Source of the DNA: Margaritifera margaritifera
Lineage: Eukaryota > Mollusca > Bivalvia > Unionida > Margaritiferidae
DNA: 64,000 nt
Assembly: GCA_029931535.1 (NCBI GenBank)
Contig: JAQPZY010001523.1
Span: 2,760,001 to 2,824,000, forward strand
Reading direction: 5' to 3'
Part shown: positions 48,015-60,570 of the stretch, one piece after another
How positions within the stretch are numbered: the first letter of the stretch is position 1
How the letters are laid out: each line of letters begins with the position of its first letter
Position numbers and translations under genes: made by a program
The notes under the pieces: model-generated
What the model was told of the DNA's origin: nothing
The model's input: the letters and a program-made list of their open reading frames with translations, nothing else
Databases searched by the model: none

Positions 48015-48990
48015 GTCCTGAGACCATTTCCCTAGTAAATGACCTTGACCTCTAAGCTAGGGACTTGATTATTGTATGATAAGGTGTGGACCAGGTAAAG
48101 TTACATCATAATATCTGTAGAGGTTAAAATGTGACAGCCTGGATAAGGAAACAGGCCACTGACTAACATTATATCTAGTTGTAACCTTGACCTTGAGACG
48201 GGGAGTATGACTGAATTTATGAAACACTCTCAAGTCAAGATATATAAAAGGCTAAAGTTTCATTAAAATATCTTCATTGGTTTAAAAGTTATACCCATAT
48301 ATGGATAAAGGTCATTGATTTATATTTTCCATTGATGTGACTTTGACCTTGAGGTAGGAGATGCAGCTATGGTATAGAACACAATGTCTATACATAATAT
48401 ATAATTGGCTAAAGTTTCAGTGAAACATCTTCATTGGTTCAAAAGCCATACTCTGGACAAGGATACAAGTCACAGAATCGCTTTTTCACCTGCTTTGACC
48501 TTGACCTTGAGGCAGGGAGTATGGCTATGGTATGCAACACATGATCTATACATGATATATAATTGGCTAAAGCTTCATTAAAATATTGCCAATGGTTCAA
48601 AATTTATACTCAGAACAATGATACAAGTCAAAGAAATACATTTTCCCTTGCCATGACCAGAACCTTCAGGCAGGGGGCATAGCTATGATATGCAGCACAC
48701 CATCTACATATATATAATATAATATGCTAAAATTTCATCAAAATATTGTTTTTGGTTAAAAAGTTATACTCCGGATAAGGACACAAATCAGAGAATTACA
48801 CTTTTCCTTGCTGTGATTTTGACTTTGAGGTAGGGGGAGTGGTCATGGTATGTGACACACCATCCAGACATGGTATATAACTGGGCAAAGTTTCATGAAA
48901 ATCTCTCCAACTGTCACAAAGTTATGGGCTGGATGGGTGGACAGACAGATGGATGCCATAACATAATATGCCCGACTTAAAGTGGGTGTA
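48015..48990 (+). mobile_element. Dispersed element C, ~150-bp tandem units and terminal hairpin
   Basis: About six units, each with GACCTTGACCTTGAGGCAGG, GAGTATGGCTATGGTATG, ATATAATTGGCTAAAGTTTC and ATTGGTTCAAAAGTTATACT. It ends with GATGGGTGGACAGACAGATG and a hairpin-like CCCGACTTAAAGTGGGTGTA. Same general plan as elements A, B and D but a different core unit. Confidence 0.72.
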
Positions 48991-49239
48991 TAAATAGTCT
49001 CAATCCAGACAGTCTAAAAAACTGATAATACTCGCAAAAATTATTTAAACTCCACTAAAATAAAATAAGATCATCTACATATGCAAGCAATCAAAATTTC
49101 AATATGGCTAAGTGGTTTCTGTAAATTTAGAAGTGCAAACAACTGTCAAAAAAAGCAAAAAGCTTCTAAAATTGTCTGAAAACTAATCAGGTCATCTGCT
49201 TATGCCAAAAAAAGATTTAATTTCACTACATCTTGTGCT

Positions 49240-49245
49240 TTTATT
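49240..49245 (-). promoter_or_regulatory. Possible poly(A) signal of the methyltransferase gene
   Basis: AATAAA on the minus strand (TTTATT on plus) lies about 310 bp past the TGA stop of the methyltransferase. It is the first canonical hexamer I noticed downstream. In an AT-rich genome such hexamers occur often by chance, so this is only a candidate. Confidence 0.25.
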
Positions 49246-49512
49246 TACAATAATTTGCTAACCAGCTATCCTGGGAGAGGTGGACAGATAGATGGACAGA
49301 CCTACAGAAGGATGGACAAGAGCATATCAAAATGTAGTGGTACATAAAAAGTTCCAAGATATTATCATCATTCAAACTTTCATTAGGACCTTATTTTTTT
49401 ATGCTAAACATAAATCAGTTATAAATGAGTTACAAAATTAATGCACAAACATCTTCTCTCCCAGACAGTTCTGGTAACAGACATTCTACTATATAGTTTG
49501 AGTCAGTCAAGC

Positions 49513-49584
49513 CATCATAATGAACTCCAAGCTTGTTTCCTGGTAGCCAAGTGATCATAATGCACTCCATGCTTGTTTCCTGAA
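49513..49584. repeat. 40-bp tandem duplication at the methyltransferase stop
   Basis: On plus, CATAATGAACTCCAAGCTTG TTTCCTG (49516-49542) and CATAATGCACTCCATGCTTG TTTCCTG (49556-49582) are 40 bp apart. The upstream-on-plus copy lies just 3' of the gene on its coding strand, so the last codons and the stop codon have a near-copy in the 3' untranslated region. Confidence 0.85.
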
Positions 49585-49818
49585 GAGGTGCTGTGACACA
49601 TGCCACTCATTACCTCCCTTGAAACCAAAAACCTCAGAACAAAAGATAAAGAACAACCTCCAGTTGAAAATCTGTTGGTCTGCATCATCACCATAAGCTT
49701 TGCAAAATATCTCTTTCACTCGATCCATGTTTTGATCCATAGTTGATAGCCAGTACTCAAGTGTCTTGGAGTAGTGTGTGCCATTCAACACCCAGTTCTC
49801 CATAATTTTAAGGTCATT
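49555..49818 (-). CDS. CNMT/CFA-synthase-like methyltransferase, terminal exon with stop
   Basis: The exon begins after TTATTTTTCAG with NDLKIMENWVLNGTHYSKTL and ends at TGA (49555-49557), giving 87 residues. It carries the family's C-terminal landmarks: NWVLNGTHYSKTLEYWL, a helical stretch MDQNMDRVKEIFCKAYG, the WRLFFIFCSEVFGF strand/helix, and GNEWHVSQHLFRK near the end. The join YLYFQ|NDL from the preceding exon is in phase 0, and no exon seems to be missing compared with plant CNMT-type proteins. The last residues QAWSAL look like a variable tail. A 40-bp sequence spanning the stop codon is repeated immediately downstream, so the C-terminus may be recently remodelled. Together the three exons give 228 residues of a protein that in this family is typically about 350-400 long. 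Confidence 0.92.
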   Translation of the reverse strand, partial: NDLKIMENWVLNGTHYSKTLEYWLSTMDQNMDRVKEIFCKAYGDDADQQIFNWRLFFIFCSEVFGFKGGNEWHVSQHLFRKQAWSAL

Positions 49819-50204
49819 CTGAAAAATAAATAAAAGTCATACTGAGGAGACTGTCTGTAAATAGAAAACACATCCTGAATAAAAGTAATCTTGAAAATTT
49901 TAGTCCACTTCATTAATATCTTAGATTTATATAATAAAGTAATGAGAAATTAGAGTTTTCAAATTTAAATTTCATGATTAACTTTATGACAAGCTAACAT
50001 AAAAGGTCAGAATTAAAAAATACCAGTAGGCTGTGTTAGGAATTTTCTCAGACTATAACATCTCTATGTTTAATATTCATACACAATATTATTAATCTCA
50101 GGTAAGACATATTTGTATAAAACCAACAAATATTTATTAACTGATTACTCTGAGGAATAATATACAGAACAGATTGTATGAATTTATTTACTAATAAAAA
50201 TGCA

Positions 50205-52560
50205 CTTGTAACTCCATTTTTGCTTTCTTAACAAGTGTCCCCAAAAGGGTCTTATGCTCTACTGGCTGAAAAAAATTTCCAGGAATCAACCACATGTCTG
50301 TTTCCTCTGTCCTTTTATTCTTTTTAACTGCTGAGTATTGGAACCATCTCTGATAATCTTGAGAAACTCCAGCATACCAAATATGGTAAGAAATATATTT
50401 TCTTCCATGTTCAAGTTGACATGTTCACAAGATACCTGTAAGTGCAATACAAAATTCTCTGTCACAGCCTTTGACCTTAAACCTGATATCATTGATAGAA
50501 GGTCACTGAACTTAATTGTCTCATGACAATGTCAAGATGTACCCACATGAAAAGAATTGTTAAATCTATAATTATGTTGCGATTTTCCCATGCATCTTAA
50601 GTTGCCCATTTTGATAAGTATCCCCATGTCAAGAATGGGATGGTCCAGTTAGAAATAGACCAGTTTGGTAATGTGATGGATCACATGGTACCTGGTGTAC
50701 ATAAAGGCCAAAGGTTAGCCGATTCGGGATTCAGATGCATATAGTCCTCAAAACAAGAAGATTAGAGAGAAGTGAGAAAACCCAAGACAATTGTGAGGTA
50801 TTTATTCTAATAAGTAGGCTAGGGGTGAAGTGTCTGAAAAAGACTTTCCACAACTCTAGTGATATTAAAGGTGATAAAAGTGAATAGTTGTTTATATCTT
50901 GTTCACATTGGCAAGAGCCAGGGCTTGAGAAGATTTATCAGGCGCTGATATCAATCTCTGGAAAACCAGAGTATGAACAGCAAGGGAGAAGGTTTGCTAC
51001 CAAAGCTGTAAATATTTGTCTATGCATGCCCCCTTACTTGTCACAATTACTATTTTGGGGGAAAAAAAGTTATTAAACTTGAATCTCAATCTGAGGTATT
51101 CTTTAGATATATCCACAAACTGGGTTTGTTAAAAAATCCATTCACACTTGTTTGTGTTATCATGATCACAAGCAAGTACAACTAAAATCTTGAGTCTAGA
51201 CCTTTCACTTTAAAATCAATGTCTGAGTGCTAACTATCAACTTATTTTATGGAATGCAACAAAATTTAAAAATTCTGGACAATAGCTTTTGACTTGACAC
51301 CAAGGTCAATGAGATCTGGTTTTCAAACTCCTTAACAAAAGTGTGGATTTGTTGGTGGTCAGATGTGCACCATTTTTATTCAGAACCAATTACATACTGC
51401 AAAAAATATTTGAATGAAAACCCAATGTCAATACCACCATTTATGCAAGAAGAGCATTGATAACAATATATCTGAGATGGCCATGTTGAAGGTCAAATGA
51501 GCACAATTTTCATTCAGAACCAGTTATATACTACTATAGTGTTTCTGTGAAAACACCATGTTGATATGACATTCTGTTCAGGAGGAGTAGCAATATAAAG
51601 ATGGAGGTTGGCTCAGCATCGTTTTAATATAGAAACAACGACATATTGCAAGAAAGAGTTTTTTTGCTTATTTTTAAAAACATGTTGGTATGGCCATCCA
51701 TTCAGGAGAAGTAGCCATAATGAGATTTTCACATTTTGGGAGGTCACATTGTAATAATTTTCATTTAGGACCAACTACATATAGTTGGAAGTGTTTTAGT
51801 GAAAACCTCATGTCAGTATGACTATACCTTCAAAAAGAGTGATGATAATTAGATTTTAAAGATGGCTGCCATGGCCCTCATGTTAGAGGTCTGATCAGTA
51901 CCATTTTGAATAGGACTCACTAGTTATTATAATAAGTCTTTCGGTGAAAAGCCCATGTCTATATAATGATCTGTTCAGGAGAAGTAGCAATAATAATATT
52001 TTTAAGATGGCCACCATGACAGCCATATTGGAGATCTGATCAGAACCATTTTCATTAAGGATCAAGTACATGTCATAAGAAGTTGTTAGGTGAAAACCCT
52101 ATGTTGATATGTTCAGGAAGAGTAGCTACAATATGAGTTTCAAAGTGGCCATATTGAGATGTCAGATCAGCAGCATAAGTAGACATTATAGGAAATCTTG
52201 CTGTGAAAACCCAAAGTCAAAATGGTCATCCATTTAGGAGAAGTAGTAATAACAAGATTTTCATAACGGCTGTAATGGTGGCAATGTATGAGGTCAGATC
52301 AGCACCAGTGATGTCATAAGAATTAATTTAGCAAAAGCCCCATGTCACTATGACCATCTCCTCAGGAGGAGTAGCAATGACAAGATTTTCAAGATGCCAT
52401 ATTGGATGTCTGAGGGGCACCATTGTCATTAGTACCAACTAGACCTTGGAATGAATGTGTGTAAAGTTTCGTGGAAATCCTTCCAATAGTTTAGGAGTAG
52501 AGATAACAAACATATGCTAACAGATGGACAATTGATTAACAGACAAATGATGAATGACAG
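50205..52560 (+). mobile_element. Dispersed element B, copy 2 (uninterrupted)
   Basis: Matches 13500-14440 plus 16276-17220 without the Tigger-like insert. Repeated modules are AAGATGGCCACCATGAC, GATCAGAACCATTTTCATT, GAAAACCCCATGTC and CAGGAGGAGTAGCAATGA. It ends with a mariner-like ACAGATGGACAATTG stretch but no clear hairpin. Confidence 0.68.
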
Positions 52561-54296
52561 ACCATCACTAGTCCTAACTGCAAAAAACACTTATAACTCA
52601 CAATAAATCCTGCTAATGGAAAGTGTCACACAAGTTTACACACTTATTGAATCTGAGATCAGTAAATAAAAGATAATCTAACACTCTCCTCTTTTTTGAT
52701 GATGTTTTGATGTCCATCAGCTGTCCAGTAGTTGTCCAGAAACTTGTCCAAATTTTATTATTCCTGTGTCTAAACTATCAGGGAACTGTAAAATTTCCAC
52801 ATGGGATTTCTGTTTAGCCATTACCCCACAAGCCAACAGAGTATGCAATAACAATTGTGACTGGTTTGATTATTTAAAGTTGCCATATTCCTTTAGCTAA
52901 AGTTAGCCTACAGAAGTGACTGTCACAGCGAGTGCCCATTTCTTCAACAGACCAATGAGAAGGTATATTACTAGATTATAGGCATTCAGTATGTCAAGCC
53001 ATAGATGAAAGATATTTCTACCATATGTTGGTGTGTTGACAAAAGATGAACATTTGAGAGTCTTGTTTCTTTAAGGGTTCACCCTGAGGGTCTGGTAGTA
53101 TGGACTGTGATTACTTAATCAGATAATGAGTAACCAGCACATGTGGATTAGTGTGGCCTTGCAATCACCCATCACACAACAATGGAATTATATGGAGATA
53201 ATTGGGGCACCTTGCAGTAGGTACCCAGAGGGACAATTTAATGACCAAACCATCCACAGTTACCAGACTTAGTAGATGTTTTGCACTTGGGGTAAGGAAG
53301 ACACCTATCAATTGCAGGCTGAAAATGTAAAGACCAGGGTCCTTGTGATCATTTTTAAATATTATTTGTTTATTATTCGACCAGGCTTTCACAGTGAGAA
53401 AAGTCATTGCCTGGCATAAATGTTTAGTTGTCATGGGCAATGTATTTACTACCCCTGCCCAATTTGTGATTTACCATCATGATAACTTATTTTATTGTTC
53501 TATCTACTTAACTCATTTCAGACAAGGCACACTGTGGAAGTCTCCAAGTAGAGACCTCAATTATGGCCCTTCACTTTCTAATCTTTGTTACTCTGTGCCC
53601 AACAACTACAATCACCCTAGATCTTGAACTTGTCTTGATGTCGCAACTTGATCTTGTATGGTTTGACAACCTTTTAACAGTATTTCACCTACAATAAGTG
53701 CCTGCCTTTGTAAACTTTTTTGTAATAAGAGCAGGAAGGCTTATCATTAAATAGTTTTTTCAAATAAAAAATTGTCAAAGTTTTGAACAAGAAGGGAATG
53801 GGTTCATTTTCAAACATGACTTATTATGGCAAAATTACATCATTATACTAATGGAATTCAATGATATGAATTGTGATCATCATATCTGTGATGTTTTGTG
53901 ACGTGCATTTTGTGCTGCCACCAGGATTTCAAATTTCTTTGATTTACTTCAACATTACTATTATGTCTTTAAATGTTACCACTTATTTCAAGAAAGGCAT
54001 GGAAATATTCCTACTTATCATAATTGCCTGACATATATAAAGTCACTACTGAAAGTTTGTATAAATCAAGAAACATCACAGAAATGTTACTCATGAAAAG
54101 AAGCTCCATGTGTACAACACTCTTTTGGACTCACATATGAAAAACATAGGTGGTAACATATGTGTTGCATATAAATAATACCATATATGCAAAACATATT
54201 TTCATGTTTTGATTCATACATGGAAGATATTTGCAGGTTACAGTAATAAACATTATACCAAACATATCACACATAATTTACATGTCTATAATTTAT
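52561..54296. other. Intronic stretch with possible decayed repeat
   Basis: No gene recognised. The region 53160-53440 is open on minus (CQAMTFLTVKAWSNNKQI) but lacks good splice bounds. Confidence 0.35.
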
Positions 54297-54430
54297 GTTT
54301 CACATACCATATATACTCATGTATAAGTGAGTTAAACTTCAAACGACATAGACTATGGTCTGCCATCACATAATGTGCTGGCAGATAAGGGTCGATATTA
54401 TTTGTACTACTGATTACTCCTAACAAAATG
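54297..54430. mobile_element. Double-hairpin MITE, copy 2 (partial)
   Basis: The first hairpin is retained: ACATAGACTATGGTCTGCCA against TGGCAGATAAGGGTCGATAT, then CTGATTACTCCTAACAAAAT. The second hairpin is lost. Confidence 0.65.
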
Positions 54431-54964
54431 CAGGGATTTACAAATTTCATAAAAGTCAGCTTGCCCAGGGCATGCTGACTGAAAAATTGAACTTGCCCTT
54501 GGAAGATTTGAGCTTGTCCCAAACATAATATCACAACACGAGTAAAACAATAAGATAAAATAAAATATGGTACATTTTAAGGAAATCGCATTATATTCAT
54601 TTAAACTTTTGTTTTCTTTTATCTTTGTTGGCACCTTAAAATCATATGCCCATAATTAAAGTTATCAAACAATATATATGTAAATAATACATGTAGATAG
54701 ATATGTAGATCAAAAAGAGTTAGAATGCAGATACAGGTAGAAGAGCAAAAGCAGACATGTATATATGTATGTAGACAGATAAATGGATAGGTAGAAAAAG
54801 GTTTGTAAATAGCTAGATTTTTAAGAGAGAGAGAGAGAGAGTGAGAGAATGAAAGTGAGACTGTAATGATTTATTTATACTCACAACTGAAGGATTTGTG
54901 AACACTTATTTTATCCATTTACTCAACAATTATCATCTAGTCACCTTAAAATTGGCAACATACA

Positions 54965-55267
54965 TTAAAATATTTGACAATCTGACTTTTGAGAATGATT
55001 TGAGAACTTCTTTTTGTCCACTGAATTGTTTGCCAAGCAGTACATATGTATTGGTCTCCTGTAATTCTCACAAAAACAACAAATCATAAACACCGCTTGA
55101 GGGTGCCACATTTTCATAACATCAATCATGCTTTGAACAAAATCTTCCTGGTGGTTAATAGTTAGAGACGATTGTCTTTTATTTCCAAACACACCTGTCA
55201 AAGAAATCTCAGGAGTTGTATTATTAACAATTAACCTACTCGTCATAAAATTGGCGACATGCATCAA
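54965..55267 (-). other. Unassigned 100-codon open frame inside the intron
   Basis: The minus strand reads MMHVANFMTSRLIVNNTTPE and continues through NHQEDFVQSMIDVMKMWHPQ and CENYRRPIHMYCLANN. The composition is more protein-like than most frames here. There are no clear splice bounds and I recognise no family. A relic of a nested retroelement is possible. Confidence 0.25.
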
Positions 55268-58057
55268 AACTATCTTTGAAAAGCAGATTGTTTAGAGTCT
55301 GTAATCTGAGAAAATGCCCAAGGATAACTTAGGACCCGATAGTTAGCGAATCCTGGATACGTATAAATATTACGATTAAAATGTAACTGATAAGATAAAA
55401 TATGAATATTTATTCCTTATTTGTCAAAACTTGCTTTAAATAGTAAATATTCACATTATCACGTTTGCATGAGAAAATGCGAGACTCACCTTGACATTGA
55501 CTACAAAATGGAAATTAAACATACAATAGATGAAAGAAACTGGGGTCAGTTATTAAGAAGAATGCGCTACATATAAATGCTAAATAAAGGTGCTGATATA
55601 TGTACTGTGGCAAGATCACAGGGTATAAAACTTGCAGAACATAAAGCATTAGGAACTGATCACAACCCCTTGTGGGTAAAATAGCTTGTACAGACCCAGA
55701 CGACCGACGTTAAATAAAAATTCTTGTATCATGTATCCCTCTCTCAAATTTTTGGACTTGCCCATGGGCAAGTGCCTTGCAAACTTCAGCTCACATAAAC
55801 CAAATTTGAGCTCGTCCCAGGAGTCGGGCAAGTGGATTTGCAAGGCACTTCAGTGTTTAAAGGGTCAGTATGGTTTACTACCTCTGACACCTATTTTGGT
55901 TTTCATTAAAGTTTTGCTTATGATTATGTTTAGCACTGACTTGCTTGTCAAGATCTTGTCAGAATCAGCCCCAAAAGGACAATTTATGTCTTTGTTAATA
56001 ATTTTCTTCACAAAAAAGACATGCAAACCTTTTGTACGATAGTTATAGCTGGATGCCAAGAAAAGAATAAATAGTTTTTATGTCGATTATATATTTGGAC
56101 AATAAAAATAAAATCAATTAAAAAGAGTCATCTATATTCAATATATGAGTGTTTAGTTGTCATTTTTATTACATGAGCCATCTGATATGGAACATAGTAT
56201 TTAACAGCCTCAGTTGCTGTCCAGCAATTAATTACCAGTGGAAGTTTGATAATTGGACAATTAATAATTGATAATTTCAGATCACAGCTTGGGAAAGGTG
56301 TCATTTATATTACATGAAACCATCTGACTTGGAGCATCATATTTAACTGCACCAACCATAGCCTTGCAATTAAGAGTGGAATTTTGATAATTGACTGATA
56401 ATTGGCCATAAAAATTGATTACTGCTGAAATGAATAATAATTTGGGAAATCCATCATGATTTCAAGACTAATTTCTCTGTCTAACTCTCAGTCCAAGGTC
56501 CAGGAGGTCCCCAATACCTTAAATTGTCACCAATTATATTGGGTGGGGTGGGGTGGTGATGAGTATGGGCCAAACTGCTAGTCCAACCCTGCCTTGAATT
56601 CATGTGTTGCTGCAGTCATCTGTCTTCAGCAATTCTGCACACAGGTCCTTCTCTCTCTCTCTCTCACTCAACGGAATTGAGGATTCAGTCAATTGTATTT
56701 TTAGTCGACTTTTCGCTGATAATAAAATCTATAGCTTTTTATATTCTATTTTCATGATGTTGAGGCTGTACACACACACTTGTTTAACCCCATACTTTAA
56801 TCCTCCTCTTTTGCTATTTGTTCCCTACTTCTCTCTGTTATTCTTGCAGTTTAATTTTACCTATGGTATTCCCAATCATGGTTACTTTATAATAATGAAA
56901 TTCACTTTCAGTTGTAACACTGTATCCTTCTATGCATTTTTCAGTGACCGCGCTCACAACCTACTATATCTCTCTCTCCATGCTGTGACTTGAACCAATG
57001 GTTTATTTTGTTTTTTAATATCCATGTCAATATGTTAATATACGTGTAACTAAGAACATCTTCACCAACAATGGGACTTTAATATTGATACATCTGCTTC
57101 AGACAGACATGCTCATGAAGAGAACCATGTTTTACCAAGACATGCTTATGAAGAGAACCACATTTTACTAAGACAAATGGATATATAATTTTTTAAAATA
57201 ACAGCTGAATATAAAACTTCCTCATTCAATATAGGATATTGTTCGTACAGTTTTTTGTGAAAAAATTTCATATATTGTGAAAATATGAGTATGGATTTAC
57301 AAGTCTTCAGCAGCTGTGAGCACAGACTTACATGGTGATTCACAATGCTGGGTTCCCCCATTGATGTTACATGGACTCATGTCATGTAACTGCTGAAATT
57401 GTACATGGCCTATGAGAAATATTCATGACATGTACATATAAACTTAATATCTCAATAACTGTTGATCACATGAGGTCTAAATTGTCAGATATTGCATAAA
57501 TTATCATCCTGAATAATGTAAAAGTATTTGATATGGGGGACTCAGGTCTACTTTTAAAGACCCAACAAAAAAAATATTGACTTGTGAAGTTATACAATAT
57601 GGCAAATTACTAGAGAACTCTAGAAAAGCAGCATATTCATATAGTTATGGTAATAAATTGATTAAAGACATACAATTTAGTCTTGGTCACTAAGCTGTTT
57701 GACACATTCTCAAAGGCATGATAATCATCTGGATGGTTAAGACTCAATCTGATATAATAAACTGTGACATTTACAAACTGCCTCATGAAATCTATAAAAA
57801 AACAAAACAATTAGTTCCAAACCAGGAAGTAAAATACCCAGTACATTAAAACCTTATCTAGAACTCTGTCACTAAGTTAATTCAAATAATTATATAATCT
57901 ATTCAGTTTTTGTCTGTTTTGAAATTCTATTTCAATGAATAAATTTCACTTTCATTTCTGGGTAGTACATTATAAATTCCACTGTACAGTCAGGAAGAAA
58001 ATCTGAACAAACTGCTACTCTACGTGGTCTGATTGAAGTTACTGTATAATATCTCAC

Positions 58058-58258
58058 TTGAAAGTATAGGTATAGGTCTGTGGAAGGCATTGTTCCTCCT
58101 GTGAAGAAGTTTTTGGCCATCCACTCTGTGTCTGAGCCTGGCTTTGTGTCAAAGGCATATGGGTGAAGTCGATGGCATAATACTTGGATGAATAAGAGGC
58201 CTGACGGTTTCAGCCAGCTGGCTACTTGCTGCATCAGTATCTCATAATTTTTCATGTG
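58058..58258 (-). CDS. CNMT/CFA-synthase-like methyltransferase, middle exon
   Basis: A 201-bp, 67-codon exon follows TTATTTCCAG and ends at CAA|GTGAGA. It starts HMKNYEIL, which completes the family string MFE|HMKNYE across the junction with the exon at 60571-60792. That makes the splice call very secure. Downstream landmarks are WLKPSGLLFIQVLCHR (strand 5 region), the aromatic/acidic segment PYAFDTKPGSDTEWMA, and FFTGGTMPSTDLYLYFQ, which matches the family consensus Y/F-F-x-G-G-T-M-P-S. These residues line the acceptor-substrate side of the pocket in related enzymes (family knowledge). Both edges are phase 0. The intron before it is about 2.3 kb and the one after it about 8.2 kb. No frameshift or stop is present, so the gene appears intact here. 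Confidence 0.92.
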
Positions 58259-59631
58259 CTGGAAATAACAGGGAAAAATGTATAATTCTAACACATTTGA
58301 AAATGTAATGTGCTTTCCAATTGGTTGAGCATAAATATTTCTGCCAGTATAATTACTGATACAAAGTCAGAATTTTTTTATACTGTTTTGATTTCATTCT
58401 CACAGAAATGTGGTGCTATAAACAATTATATTTTCATCTATATTTTGAGAAAATTTCCAAAGTGTGTCAGAGTATGGATAAATGTATCATGTTTTTGGAT
58501 TTACTGACATATATCCTTTGTTATACTGTGAAAAATCTTAAGCTTTATTGGATTTACTCATGTGTTGCCAATAAAACTATACTTGCAGCAGAATAACTGA
58601 AATGTATGTCAGCAAATCTGAAAACAAAATAAGAGTTATTCCCTGATAATTATGATTTTAAGGTGAGGTTTACAATCTAGTTCAGATGCTGATTAAGTGG
58701 ATAGTAGGGATCACACATGTATTGCTAGGATTGTTAATCACATATTTCCACATGCATTTCTGATTGCAGGGTAAAATCTGATGTCTTTCATGAAAATCTT
58801 TCATCTGTAATGAACACGGGTAGCTTTAAAACCATAAATGTGTCCATATGACATGGGATGCCACTATCAATATGATGCAATTCAAGGAAAAAGGTTTAAG
58901 TCAAACAGGGGACATAACTCTGTAAAATGATGTCAGAAAATGGTGAAAATTAAACTCGATCTGGAACTTCCTAATGAAAAGACTTGCACCAAATTTTGTT
59001 TCAATCAATGAAGTCCTTCAAAAATTATTGAACAGACATGAAATTTGTGATGGAATGTGACAGGAATTATGGACATGGACAACCTCCAATATTGTGGTGG
59101 AGGCATAACAAATTTCAGTTCTTTTACATATACCCCCTCCTCTTGTGCTCCTAACCACAACCCATGGATCTGCCACAAATTTTCTTTCCTGCATGATTGT
59201 ATGTACTAACTTCTATTTATGTGTGTGTGTGTTGGGAGCAGGTGGTGGGGAAAGGCATTTTTACTATAAAAAAACCCACTCCACCACCAGCCATTTTCAA
59301 TTGGACTGGTCAAAAACAAAACTGAAAACAGTCTTCATTACCCCCAGCATTATATTAAGTGAAGTCTGACATATCCCTCCCCTTCAACTATGGAGCAAAC
59401 CATACAAATATATAAAAATTCAAAATTGTCTGTTAAATTAACATTTTGTTCAAATATGAAGCTGAAGATACCCATCCCCTTCGAGTTCCTTTGAGAATGG
59501 CCCAAAACAACATCCATCTCACAAGAAATCATTATGTTGGCAAGTGTCATTATAGTTTGGTGTATTTCTGCTTAAAGGTGTATGACAGGAAGGTTTAACT
59601 GTCAGACAGATAGACAACTGGAAAGATAAAA

Positions 59632-59980
59632 ACCTCAAAATAATCAAAGTATTTCCAATACTATATTGAATTGGGGTGGTCTCAAAGTAATTAATGTATT
59701 TCTTATCACATCTTGGTGGGTGGTTGGGGCCGTGTGGAGAGGCTATAAAAATAATAAAAGTATTTCCAATACTATATTGAAAGAGGTGATCTCAAGGTAA
59801 TTAATGTATTTCTTATCACATCTTGGTGGGTGGTTGTGGGTGTGTGGAGAGAGTATAAAAATAATCAAAGTCTTTCCAGTACAAAACTGAATGGGGGTGA
59901 TCTCAAAGTAATTAATGTATTTCTTATCACATTTTGGTGTTTGGTTGGGGGTGGGTGGAGAGGGTATCAAAATAAAAAAA
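59632..59980. repeat. ~111-bp tandem repeat, three units
   Basis: AAAATAATCAAAGTATTTCC, TCAAAGTAATTAATGTATTT and CTTATCACATCTTGGTGGGT recur at about 111-bp spacing, with Pro/His-rich minus-strand frames as by-products. Confidence 0.9.
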
Positions 59981-60174
59981 GTACTTCCAAAAGATACTAT
60001 CTCAGTTAAGCATCATGGGCCTCCAGTAAAAGATGTTACAAAAGTAAGAAAACTGTAGGTCACAGATACCCATTTCATACTTATATTTCAAACTTGCTTG
60101 ACCATAAATAAGTATGACATTTAAGTCTTTCTTGAAATGACAAAACATATACTTTTTTATTGGATTTTTCATTT

Positions 60175-60490
60175 ATGGGGAAATGGATTACTTTGAAGGT
60201 GAATCAGCATCATTTGTACAAATATGAAAGCCCTTCATGACACGATGCTTTATGTTAAAATTTGGTCAAATTCTGTTCAGCAGTTTTTGAGACTAAGTCA
60301 TACAAAGGTTTTTCTATTTGAAGTAATGGTGGCTGTATTTGATGGTGGGTTGGTATCATTTGTAAAAATGTGAAAACTCTTCATGCCAGGATGTTCTCTG
60401 CCAAATTTGGTTGAAATCTGTATATTGATTTTTGAGAAGTTTAAAATAGCAAAAATGTTGATGGATGACAGGCAGATGACAGACCATGCA
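60175..60490. repeat. Diverged ~170-bp duplication
   Basis: ATCAGCATCATTTGTACAAA and TTGGTATCATTTGTAAAAAT start two similar segments. They share CTTCATGAC/CTTCATGCC, AAATTTGGT and TTTTTGAGA, the style of the other dispersed tandem-unit elements. Confidence 0.55.
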
Positions 60491-60570
60491 TTTAAGACAC
60501 AGGGCCATACAATAATTTCACCTGGCTTTACAGCCAGTTGAACTAAAAAGAGAAAGTAGCTTACAAATAC

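Larger units (their letters stand above)
49819..58057 (-). other. 8.2-kb intron of the methyltransferase gene
   Basis: Bounded by CAA|GTGAGA at 58057 and TTTTTCAG at 49819. It contains dispersed element B copy 2, a double-hairpin MITE copy and unassigned open frames. No extra methyltransferase exon was seen, and none is needed because YLYFQ|NDL is contiguous with the family pattern. Confidence 0.85.
58259..60570 (-). other. 2.3-kb intron of the methyltransferase gene
   Basis: Bounded by GAG|GTATTT and TTTCCAG. It contains a fragment of a dispersed element (58890-59110, ending in the hairpin CCTCCAATATTGTGGTGGAGG without its loop) and a ~111-bp tandem repeat. Confidence 0.85.
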
